From an uncultured cyanobacterium (GTDB lineage Bacteria; Cyanobacteriota; Cyanobacteriia; CACIAM-69d): a stretch of 37,829 bases of DNA. Location of the stretch: positions 1 to 37,829 of the forward strand of contig CALGDE010000158.1 of NCBI GenBank assembly GCA_937883785.1, in the 5' to 3' direction. This document shows, piece by piece, positions 1 to 6,932 of the stretch (positions are counted from its first letter, which is position 1; the number at the start of each line of letters is the position of its first letter). The notes under the pieces were generated by a model. That model ran no database searches, had not been told where the DNA came from, and saw only the letters and a program-made list of their open reading frames with translations. The translations under genes and the position numbers were made by a program.

Positions 1-439
1 ATGGCGATTCTGCATTGCGCGGTGCTTCAGATTTACTTTATAAACTAGCTCTAAATCGAACTTCAACAGTGTCTTAATTCAACAGGTCTGATGCAATAAC
101 TTTGAGTGGATAATTTCTCAGCGAATAGTTTTTGGTGAAGACGTCGTAAAGCCCTAATCCCGTTCTCCGGATTGGGGCATTTTCAATGGGAAAAAGATGC
201 AGGGAGCATTATGTTGCGCTCTGCATTTGCATTTTTGCATCTGTATTTTGTGGGGCTACCCATGGTGAATTCCCGTTCCTGCTTCGTCCTTTTCCGGTTA
301 TGGCGCCGTTCTCCAAAAATCATTTTTGGTTACCAGGGGCATATCCCCAGCGTCAAACAGCGACAAATTCCGAGCGTCACGCTTTGAACGTTGGTTCTGA
401 GCATTAGGTTCTGAACGTCAAATTTTACAGTCGGAGACC
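1..439. other. Spacer before the transposon remnants
   Basis: No gene can be supported here. The first 48 bases read as an open frame of 15 codons ending in TAG; this could be an isolated fragment or the tail of a gene lying outside the window, and cannot be decided. A terminator-like hairpin follows at 151-184. Two overlapping open frames of about 70 codons at 172-407 show no family resemblance, and their composition gives no reason to believe them. Just before the helix-turn-helix fragment, a short motif (GGTTCTGA) occurs twice within 370-420. Confidence 0.5.
151..184 (+). terminator. Rho-independent terminator-like hairpin
   Basis: GCCCTAATCC (151-160) pairs with GGATTGGGGC (169-178) as a 10-bp stem with one G-U wobble and an 8-base loop. 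It is followed by ATTTTC. The U tract is short, but the stem is strong. It would terminate a plus-strand transcript entering from upstream of the window. Confidence 0.6.
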
Positions 440-883
440 ATGCCACCGAAAGCCCATCTTGAACCCCATCTCTCCCCTGATGCTCTCAAGGACTGCTATC
501 GGCAGTCGAAGGATGCCGTTGAGGCGCGGCGGTGGCACTTGTTATATCTGGTGGCGTCGGGGTGGACCATCAAAAAAGCTTCCGCAGCGATCGCCCTCAG
601 CTACGACTATTCCAAGGAAATTGTGCGCCGCTACAACAAGAAAGGTCCCCCGGCGATCGCCCGGCGCAACCACCCAGGACGCTCATCGCCGCGAGCCCTT
701 TTGAGTAAGGAACAACAGGAGGAGTTAGCAAAGTTGCTCCTGGAAACAGCTCCTGACGGGCAGCCGTGGTCCGGTCCCAAAGTGGCTGAATGGATTGCCA
801 AAAAAACTGGGCGATCGCGAGTTTGGCCCCAGCGAGGATGGGAATATTTACGGCGGCTCGGTCCCCAAAACGGTCAAACGTAA
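440..883 (+). pseudogene. IS630-type transposase N-terminal (winged HTH) fragment
   Basis: The 147-residue product resembles the helix-turn-helix N-terminal part (OrfA) of one group of cyanobacterial IS630 transposases. It begins PPKAHLEPHLSP, continues with a helix-turn-helix stretch around WTIKKASAAIALSYDYSKEI, and has the family-like VWPQRGWEYLRRLG near its end. After that LRRLG the reading becomes GPQNGQT and stops, where family members run on into a Pro/Arg/His-rich segment and then the catalytic DDE half. No DDE half follows. Instead, repeat copy A and a different IS630 element begin 16-34 bp downstream. I infer a 3'-truncated transposase gene, unrelated in sequence to the element at 917-1859. 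It could still be expressed as a short DNA-binding protein. Confidence 0.6.
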
Positions 884-916
884 TCCGGGAACGTAATTAA
901 GGGCTGTCATCGTTTA

Positions 917-1859
917 TAGTCATTCCCCAGGTATGTAGGACAGAATGTAAAAGTGTTCTAACCTCCTAATCCTCATGCCCTTTGCTTACAGCGCTGACCT
1001 ACGGCAAAAAGTCATCAACGCCATCGACAACGGTATGAGACCTAGCGAAGCCAGTCGAGTCTTCCAGCTCAGTCGAAACACGATTAATCTGTGGCGGCGG
1101 CAGTTTGAGACGAAGGGGACTCTGGTCCCTGAGCCTCCTCGTAATCCTCCACGCTCGCGCGCCAAGATTCAAGACAGTGAGTTCACGGCTTTCGTGGACA
1201 GCCATCGCCATTGGAGTCTCAAGCAATTCGCTACTCAGTTTGGGGTAGGCTTCCAAACCATCTTCAAATACCTCAAACGCTTGGGATATACCCGTAAAAA
1301 AAACCTATGGCTACGCTGAGCGCGATGAAGAGCGCCGCCAGGAGTTTCGGTTACAGCTCACTCGCTATCGTCCCCAAGATGTGATTTATCTGGATGAGAC
1401 CGGTATGGATGAGCGAGACCGGTATGACTATGGCTGGAGTCCTCGGGGCACCGCCATCGTGGAGCTGAAGCCAGGAAGTCGCCGAGGTCGCATTAGTGCC
1501 ATCGGTGCTTACGGAGTCAAAGAAGGGCTGTTTGCCCCGATGACCTTTGAAGGGTCTTGCAATCGAAATGTGGTGGAAAAGTGGCTTGAAGAGGTGCTGT
1601 TGCCTCAGTTATCTCCGGGGAAGGTATTGGTTTTGGACAATGCCAGTTTTCACAAGGGGGGACGTATTCGTGACCTGGTGGAAGAGGCAGGGGGCGAATA
1701 CGTCCCCTGCCTCCTTATTCTCCCGATTTGAATCCCATTGAGCAGTGCTGGGGTTGGGTAAAAGCACGAGTGAGGCGAGGTCGAGAGCACTTTGAGAAGC
1801 TGCATGATGCTCTCGACCATGTACTGACCAATTCGTCCTATATCTCTGGAGAGTGACTA
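917..1859 (+). mobile_element. IS630/Tc1-type insertion sequence, 943 bp
   Basis: The left end TAGTCATTCCCCAGG... (917-938) and the reverse complement of the right end, TAGTCACTCTCCAGA... (1838-1859), match at 17 of 22 positions. The element is flanked by TA on each side (915-916 and 1860-1861), the hallmark target duplication of the IS630/Tc1/mariner superfamily. It contains one transposase gene that fills nearly the whole element; its stop codon lies inside the right inverted repeat. The element sits inside copy A of the dispersed repeat, so the target site can be reconstructed. The transposase reading frame is broken twice, so the copy is probably inactive unless frameshifting rescues it. 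Confidence 0.9.
975..1856 (+). pseudogene. IS630 family DDE transposase, frameshifted
   Basis: Three reading segments together give a full IS630 transposase of about 290 residues. Segment 1 (975 to about 1303) has the helix-turn-helix stretch SEASRVFQLSRNTINLWRRQ. Segment 2 (about 1303-1705) has the first catalytic Asp in VIYLDETG and the second in VLVLDNASFH. Segment 3 (about 1705-1856) has PPYSPDLNPIEQCWGW with the catalytic Glu, and stops with TGA at 1854. The first switch lies at a run of eight A (1296-1303); seven A would restore the frame, so it may be a slippage/recoding site as in other IS630 elements, or a simple mutation. The second switch (about 1700-1709) lies just before PPYSPD, has no homopolymer run, and looks like decay. 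Confidence 0.85.
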
Positions 1860-1970
1860 TAAATTGCAAAGCTTGTAGCTGTGAAGGTTTCAGCCCCTGA
1901 TACACCTTGTTTTGGAAGGGCGTGTACTCTCCACTACGTAAAGCTTTTGGCACTCGATTGATGGCACGCC

Positions 1971-2414
1971 TTAGCTATTTACTATTTCTGTGTTTGTTTC
2001 TGTCTCTGTTTCTGTTTCCGTTTCTCCCGCAGGCTCTTGTTCTGCGGCATTTTTACCGGCGTCTTTGCCAGCACTATTTTCGTCGCCATCCTCTTTTCCT
2101 TCAGTCCTTAACCCATTTTCCTTGTCGCTGGTGGGCAAGATTTGCAGCGTGCCGTCATCCAGCGTTTCCGCCTCGTCTACCACTGCCAGCTCATTGAGAG
2201 GGGTCCAACCGGGTTGCCACTGGGACCGATCCTTCAGCATTTTGGCATTAATCCAAAATCGCACCGAAGAATCACAGGACGATACTAATTCCGCATAAAC
2301 CCATGGTCCCTGATTTTTACGATTCGCCACTTGGAAATGCCGCCAGCCGAAAGTGCGCTTTCCAGCAGTCCATTTTGATCCCAGTAAATGGGGAAATTTT
2401 TGTTTTTTTGCCAC
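1971..2414 (-). CDS. TIGR02450-like Trp-rich conserved protein with acidic tail
   Basis: 147 residues. The first 70 or so (AKKQKFPHLLGSKWTA, GWRHFQV, WINAKMLKDRSQWQPGW) match the Trp-rich family known as TIGR02450, found in cyanobacteria and some proteobacteria and of unknown function. I chose the GTG at 2414 because the following AKKQKFPHLLG is the usual family N terminus; an in-frame ATG lies 21 bases upstream at 2435. The second half is unlike the family core: an acidic, low-complexity stretch ending in repeated TE dipeptides (ETETETETNTE), encoded by near-perfect 6-bp repeats of the GAGACA type. The final codons and the TAA stop lie in the edge of repeat copy A, so the present C terminus was probably set by that repeat. 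No signal peptide or membrane segment is visible. Confidence 0.75.
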   Translation of the reverse strand: MAKKQKFPHLLGSKWTAGKRTFGWRHFQVANRKNQGPWVYAELVSSCDSSVRFWINAKMLKDRSQWQPGWTPLNELAVVDEAETLDDGTLQILPTSDKENGLRTEGKEDGDENSAGKDAGKNAAEQEPAGETETETETETNTEIVNS

Positions 2415-2634
2415 AGAAGACCCTCGCCCATCCAACGTTCAGCCATTTTCTCAGTATTTCCCCCAGCATTTTCCCTTGGTCCCCAAAAAGGCGAGAGCCA
2501 AGATTCAGAGCACCCTATAAAAAGCGCTGAGAGCTTTCTAGGGTGACCGCTCAGCACATTGGTCAAGTTGCAGCTATGGGGGCGGAACAGGGTTGACTTT
2601 GCCAACCGGTTTGTTAATATATTCAAGCGTTCAT

Positions 2635-2708
2635 GGCGGGCGTAGCCAAGTGGTTAAGGCAGTGGATTGTGGTTCCACCATTCGCGGGTTCGAGTCCCGT
2701 CGTTCGCC
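2635..2708 (+). tRNA. trnH: tRNA-His (GTG anticodon)
   Basis: The acceptor stem GCGGGCG (2636-2642) pairs with CGTTCGC (2701-2707). An extra G at 2635 (position -1) faces C73 at 2708, the identity element of tRNA-His. The anticodon stem GTGGA/TCCAC encloses the loop TTGTGGT with anticodon GTG at 2669-2671. The T arm has GGTTCGAGTCC. The CCA end is not encoded. A TTAATTTTTAAAG tract follows. Confidence 0.96.
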
Positions 2709-2735
2709 CTTAATTTTTAAAGTATGTTAGCCAGT

Positions 2736-3605
2736 TTACACCTGCTCACTATCAGCACTTTGAGTAGGAATGGCAGCCATAAATTGCTGATACTCCCTTG
2801 GGGTTAGTAATTCTTCTTTCACGGTTTTAGACCACAAATTGTTCCCGTTTTTGTCCGTTCGATCTTCTGCCACGGAGAGTAAGATTTCACCCTCTTCGCG
2901 GCAAGCGGGACACAGGCAATGGGAAATTTTCAGGCTGCTGTTGGTGTTGCTGAGCACAGGACCAATGGATTGGGCAGCTTGGCTAAAGTTTTGCGCCTTC
3001 AGAGCCTCTAGAAACACATTGCCTTTCTCAGGAGAGACACCGCCGATGGGCGTTGCCGAGTCGTACCATTCGCTGCACTTTTCGCAGAACACTTGGGATG
3101 CCGCGCCATAGGCGATCGCCCCCGCCACCATTTCTATAATTGCCAGCTCAATTAGCCAATAAACCCAGGTGCCCGTCTCCCCCAGGTTGATGCCATCCCT
3201 GCCGATTTTGCCGATGGATACCCCCTGCTGTGCAGAGTATTTGAGATATCCCACAAAGCCAGATTCTCCCACCCTTTCTTCCAGCAATTCATCTACCCGT
3301 GCACCGGATTCGCTGCGGAACACCACATAGTCTGCGCCGTGGGTGGTGCCATAAATACAAAGTCCGCCAAGCAAACCGGCGGCAACCGTCAAAAGTGGAT
3401 TTCGGATTTTGCCCCCATAACTAGCGGCAAAAGCAAGTCCACCGGCAGTCGCGCCCATTAGTAGCGGAAACACAAGGATGACGTAAATTAGCCGTCCCAG
3501 CAGATGAATCAGTCCACCCGCCACAATGTTACCGATGACGGTGGACAGACCGAGACGCATGATGCCGGAAGCGGGAGCTTTACCGCTGGGCTTGTAGGGT
3601 TTCAT
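2736..3605 (-). CDS. Membrane protein with paired Cys motifs, unknown function
   Basis: 289 residues, not recognised as a named family. The N-terminal third is very hydrophobic, with probable membrane segments at about residues 20-37, 38-63 and 68-88. A soluble loop follows (about 90-145), then another strong membrane segment (about 147-172) that leads directly into a Cys-rich region. That region has CEKC at about 174-177 and HCLCPAC near 230, which together could form a zinc ribbon split by a 50-residue insert. The C-terminal 60 residues are polar and end in LLTPREYQQFMAAIPTQ. ATG start. Neighbours are tRNA-His downstream and the exported protein upstream, with no operon link. A metal-binding or redox-sensing role for the cytoplasmic tail is inference only. 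Confidence 0.65.
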   Translation of the reverse strand: MKPYKPSGKAPASGIMRLGLSTVIGNIVAGGLIHLLGRLIYVILVFPLLMGATAGGLAFAASYGGKIRNPLLTVAAGLLGGLCIYGTTHGADYVVFRSESGARVDELLEERVGESGFVGYLKYSAQQGVSIGKIGRDGINLGETGTWVYWLIELAIIEMVAGAIAYGAASQVFCEKCSEWYDSATPIGGVSPEKGNVFLEALKAQNFSQAAQSIGPVLSNTNSSLKISHCLCPACREEGEILLSVAEDRTDKNGNNLWSKTVKEELLTPREYQQFMAAIPTQSADSEQV

Positions 3606-3852
3606 AGACCGTGGAGCTGGAAAATCTGATTTGACGCCCTAAGGGTCCAACGATTCGGTCAAAAATTTTGAGGAGGTGTGACACTCTTCGGGGTGGCGAT
3701 CGCCGAAGCAAGTCACTAATCAAGCGCCAGCCCCTCCACGAGGTGGGAAGCACGCACCCTTCACACCCTTCAAATCAAGAAGTATTGACAGCTAAGTTCT
3801 TTATAGGGGTTGGTTTTGAGATTTGGACCTGAAATTTAACTGATGCCAGTCC

Positions 3853-4383
3853 CTAGTCTCCCGAGCGCTTCAATAAACGGCGAGTGGCCACACTGCCTAA
3901 AATCAGACCAGCTAAAGTAATCGTAAAAGGGGCATGGCTGTGCTTGGCAACTTGGGCAGCGCGATCGCTTTGGCTAATTAGATTCAGCTGGATGCCATCA
4001 CCGCCCACAGGAATATAAAGCTGGTCCCAGTGGCTGTCTTCACCAATTTCAATGGACCAAATTCCGGTCACCCCCGGCTCCGGCTGGAAAGCAAATTTGC
4101 CGTTCTCATCGGTGGTGCCAGTCATCCACGGTTGATCAGGGTTTTCGGGCGAATACACCACCACCGGTGCATTAGGAAAAGATTCAACTTCGCTGAAAGT
4201 GGATTGAATTTCTAAGGTGTTGATGCGCTCCGGCAGCAGACGATAGTCAGTGGTGATGGCGTGGGCATGGGCGGCGTTTTGAGCCACCCCTAAGCTTAGC
4301 AATGAGACGATCGCAGCCAGACCCAGGGATAGTCCAGGGCGAAACCCCGTAGAAAACCGGTGCGGCGTCGGGAGAAATGTCAT
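3853..4383 (-). CDS. Exported nickel/cobalt-accessory-like protein (DUF4198 type)
   Basis: 176 residues from the ATG at 4383; an in-frame TTG lies one codon upstream. The N terminus is a clear signal sequence (FRPGLSLGLAAIVSLLSLGV, then a cleavage-like AHAHA). The mature part is one beta-sandwich-like domain with VVVYSPENPDQPWMTGTTDENGKFAF and GIWSIEIGE. This pattern occurs in exported proteins of the carboxypeptidase-regulatory/DUF4198 type, often near nickel or cobalt transporters. A C-terminal hydrophobic helix (about 151-168, ITLAGLILGSVA) ending in RRLLKR should anchor it, with the domain outside the cytoplasmic membrane. His residues at the mature N terminus (HAHAI) and near the anchor (KHSHA) might bind metal. 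No cobalt or nickel transporter lies in this window, so the role is inferred from family only. Confidence 0.6.
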   Translation of the reverse strand: MTFLPTPHRFSTGFRPGLSLGLAAIVSLLSLGVAQNAAHAHAITTDYRLLPERINTLEIQSTFSEVESFPNAPVVVYSPENPDQPWMTGTTDENGKFAFQPEPGVTGIWSIEIGEDSHWDQLYIPVGGDGIQLNLISQSDRAAQVAKHSHAPFTITLAGLILGSVATRRLLKRSGD

Positions 4384-4564
4384 CAAGTTATTCTCGCTAG
4401 CGTCAATAACTACCCCATAATAACGGTGAAGATTCCCTGAAAATTCGCTAGGATTTTAAACGATTCAGTTTCCAGAAATCGACCCGCGGATAATTTGTGA
4501 CGTTATTGCGAAGCCGCATGGGTTGGTGGAATTACTGTTGATTCTGTGTTTTTGGTGAAGCGTA

Positions 4565-5320
4565 ATGGCTGGCGTTGCTAATAGAAAATTCACCCCTGAA
4601 AGGTTGGCGGGAACCAGCACAGAGGAGTTAAAAAAAATAATTTTATCCTTAACGGAAGGACGCGAGGGGGATAAAAGTGCCAAGAAAGCACAGCTGCTTA
4701 AGCAACAGTTAATGCCTCTGTTTGATGCCCTGAGCGATCGCAACCCTGCCCAAACTTTAGAGGCGGAAATGCCGTTGGTACAAGGGGTATGGAAGTCCGT
4801 GTGGTCTACGATTCCGTTTCAAGATATTGTGCCCGGGCGATCGCTGGACCAGTCCTATCAAATTTTTGCGGACAACGGCTATTACGCTAACTTGGCTCGC
4901 TATCAATTTAGCCAGAAAATTCCCTTTCTCCGATGGTTCGCCAAGGGACTTTTAAATTACGACTTAATGATTATCCAAACCTATGGAATTTCTGACCGCA
5001 CTGACGGGGAAACTCAGCAGGCTTGGGATATTGAGAATGTGGGAATCCGCCAGCGGTTTCGCCTCAAAGCAATTCCGTTTAATCCCCAGGCGGCAAAAGC
5101 TTGGTTTGAAAAAGCCATGGTTAAGCAGCTTGGAAAGTCTAAAGCTCCAGCCATTCCCACCACCGGCATTGATCGCTCCACCGCCAAGCGCTATGAAGGG
5201 GTCTACAAAGCCAAGCCCAAGCTAGAGCATCTATACATTGACCGGGATTTCCGTCTGGTAAAAAGTAGCCGCGAGGAAAAGCAGCGCCCCTCCTACACCA
5301 TCGCCACTCGCTTAATCTAA
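4565..5320 (+). CDS. PAP/fibrillin family protein
   Basis: 251 residues resembling cyanobacterial members of the plastid-lipid-associated protein (PAP/fibrillin) family, lipid-associated proteins of thylakoids and plastoglobule-like bodies. The characteristic portion is VQGVWKSVWSTIPFQDIVPG (about residues 72-91) with the following QSYQIFADNGYYANLARY, a beta-barrel-forming segment. An alpha-helical N-terminal part (residues 10-60) precedes it, and a basic C-terminal tail has LEHLYIDRDFRLVKSS. No signal peptide or membrane helix is seen. The gene converges on the transporter gene with only 7 bases between the stop codons, so transcripts probably overlap. The family call is from remembered motif similarity, and the exact role is unknown. 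Confidence 0.65.
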   Translation: MAGVANRKFTPERLAGTSTEELKKIILSLTEGREGDKSAKKAQLLKQQLMPLFDALSDRNPAQTLEAEMPLVQGVWKSVWSTIPFQDIVPGRSLDQSYQIFADNGYYANLARYQFSQKIPFLRWFAKGLLNYDLMIIQTYGISDRTDGETQQAWDIENVGIRQRFRLKAIPFNPQAAKAWFEKAMVKQLGKSKAPAIPTTGIDRSTAKRYEGVYKAKPKLEHLYIDRDFRLVKSSREEKQRPSYTIATRLI

Positions 5321-5327
5321 AGCACGT

Positions 5328-6782
5328 TTAGGATTTTTGGCTTTCCGGCTCTGGCAACATATCGGGTACCAAAGACGACACCATTGATAGACTTTCTTGG
5401 CTATTGGCGACGGTGATCTCTGGGGGGAGCCCATTGGGGCGATCGCCCGACTCGTCTCCGTCATCAGCCGACGCATCAGGCAGCCAACCGACAAAGGGCA
5501 ATGGCAACAGCGTTGACAGGCTGGTGATAGTCACCAGCAGCCAAAGATTATCGAAATTGCTTTCAGTAACCCCCAGCCAGTGGGTCAGAATTGCGCCAAA
5601 CTCCTGGGATACCGCACTAGATAGATTTAGCACTGACATCAGCAAAGCAAACAGCGTTGCTTCCACCCCAGGGGGACACAGCCGCGCCGCCAGCACTAAA
5701 ACTGGCATAAACGCGATTTCCCCCGCCACCGTCAGTACCAGGCTATCTCCCAGGCTAAACCAGCGATCGCTAATGCCAATTATCCGATTCGTATGGGTCA
5801 CCAACAGCAGGGTGCTTAGCCCTAGCACTGTGGAAATCACAATGCCCCAGGCAAAAATCCTGCGGAAAGGAACGGTTTTAAAAAATCGATTAAACGCCCA
5901 AATACCCAGCAGCATTGCAATGCTGGTCACCAAGCGAACTCGCCCCAAAAACTCGGGACCGAAGCCCAGCTCGTTGGTGCTGAAATAGAAAAACGCCGAA
6001 TCCGCTGAAGGAGTTGCCTGCCACAAAAACAAAAATAACGTGGGCAACCAGATGGCTTTTTTCGACACTGCCTGACGCAACAGACCCACCTGGGATTTAA
6101 CGCTAGACCAGTCCGGCTGGAGCGATCGCCGCTGCTCCGAAATTAATAGGGCCGCCCCAGCCACCAATAACGGGAAGCTGGAGGTCATCAAGAAAACCGT
6201 CTGCACGTTGAACCGCTCTAGCAAAGCGCCGCTTAAATAGGCCGTCAATAGCCCACCGATCGCTGACGTTCCCCAACAAATGGACTGGAGGGATCCCGTT
6301 TGTGCCACCGATTCCCCCCGCGCCCGCTCCACCACCAGCGAGTCCACGATCACATCACTGACTGCCACCGATAGCGACGACAGGGCGATCGCCAATGTGG
6401 CAGCCCAAGCGGAATGAATCACCGTCGCCAAAGCAACCCAGGAGCCGGACCCTAACAGCCCCGCCAAAACCAAATACGACCGCCGCCGATAGCCCAGAAT
6501 TGGCAACCCGTCGGACAAAAAACCAAACAGCGGCTTCACCATCCAAGGCAGCCCAGCCACCCCCGTTAATGCCGCCACTTCCGCCGGACTTAGGGCGAGA
6601 TCGTCCTTCAGGAAAAAGCTCACTGCCAGCCGTGACAGCCCCAAAATTCCCTGGACAAAATACACCAGCAAAATCGCCATTAGCTCCGGGGTAGGGCGAT
6701 TACCCAGAAGGATACGCTGGAAAAAAGACTGGGAAGATGAGGAGGACTTTTCAGCGATCGCCGGGTCAGAGGCTGGAGCCAT
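5328..6782 (-). CDS. BT1-type folate/biopterin transporter (MFS)
   Basis: 484 residues from the ATG at 6782. It is an integral membrane protein with about twelve hydrophobic segments. The N-terminal half has the BT1 signature region: LLVYFVQGILGLSRLAVSFFLKDDL-like sequence, then LPWMVKPLFGFLSDGLPILGYRRRSYL, in which the DG...GYRRRSY loop is the MFS motif-A equivalent. Cyanobacterial members of this family import folates or pterins across the cytoplasmic membrane; the actual substrate cannot be read from sequence. N- and C-terminal tails are polar (AIAEKSSSSSQS; DASADDGDESGDRPNG). Length fits the family. No partner gene is adjacent. Confidence 0.88.
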   Translation of the reverse strand: MAPASDPAIAEKSSSSSQSFFQRILLGNRPTPELMAILLVYFVQGILGLSRLAVSFFLKDDLALSPAEVAALTGVAGLPWMVKPLFGFLSDGLPILGYRRRSYLVLAGLLGSGSWVALATVIHSAWAATLAIALSSLSVAVSDVIVDSLVVERARGESVAQTGSLQSICWGTSAIGGLLTAYLSGALLERFNVQTVFLMTSSFPLLVAGAALLISEQRRSLQPDWSSVKSQVGLLRQAVSKKAIWLPTLFLFLWQATPSADSAFFYFSTNELGFGPEFLGRVRLVTSIAMLLGIWAFNRFFKTVPFRRIFAWGIVISTVLGLSTLLLVTHTNRIIGISDRWFSLGDSLVLTVAGEIAFMPVLVLAARLCPPGVEATLFALLMSVLNLSSAVSQEFGAILTHWLGVTESNFDNLWLLVTITSLSTLLPLPFVGWLPDASADDGDESGDRPNGLPPEITVANSQESLSMVSSLVPDMLPEPESQKS

Positions 6783-6932
6783 GGGCAAAGAAACTTAGCA
6801 ATTTTAGGAGTCGGACTTTTCTATCATAACGATTTATTGAGTGACCCTCGGCACGCATCGCCAATTAGAAGCCGTAGCATCAGGTAGCAAAGAATTGCCA
6901 TACATTGAGGCATATGGTGCCCCAGGGATGTC

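Larger units (their letters stand above)
899..1972 (+). repeat. Dispersed double-hairpin repeat, copy A (split by an IS)
   Basis: The left part (899-916, AAGGGCTGTCATCGTTTA) and right part (from 1860 to about 1972) are the two pieces of one roughly 130-bp repeat interrupted by the IS630 element at 917-1859. Rejoined with a single TA, the junction reads TCATCGTTTAAATTGCAAAG, against TCATCATTTAAATCTCAAAG in intact copy B. The right part keeps the diagnostic blocks AAGGTTTCAGCCCC (1885-1898), AAGGGCGTGTA (1917-1927) and CTACGTAAAGCTTTTGGCAC. The far end (GGCACGCCTTAGC) overlaps the stop codon of the convergent Trp-rich gene. Confidence 0.85.

Noticed and set aside
1990-2298. Plus-strand open frame rich in Val/Ser/Pro
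   Set aside because: It is antisense to the TIGR02450-like gene and its bias comes from the Thr-Glu hexamer repeats on the other strand.
2285-2626. Minus-strand open frame upstream of the Trp-rich gene
   Set aside because: No family resemblance; it overlaps the real gene's N-terminal coding part in another frame.
3853-4440. Looked for a cobalamin or nickel riboswitch upstream of the DUF4198-type gene
   Set aside because: The leader from 4384 is short and AT-rich, with no B12-box-like element.
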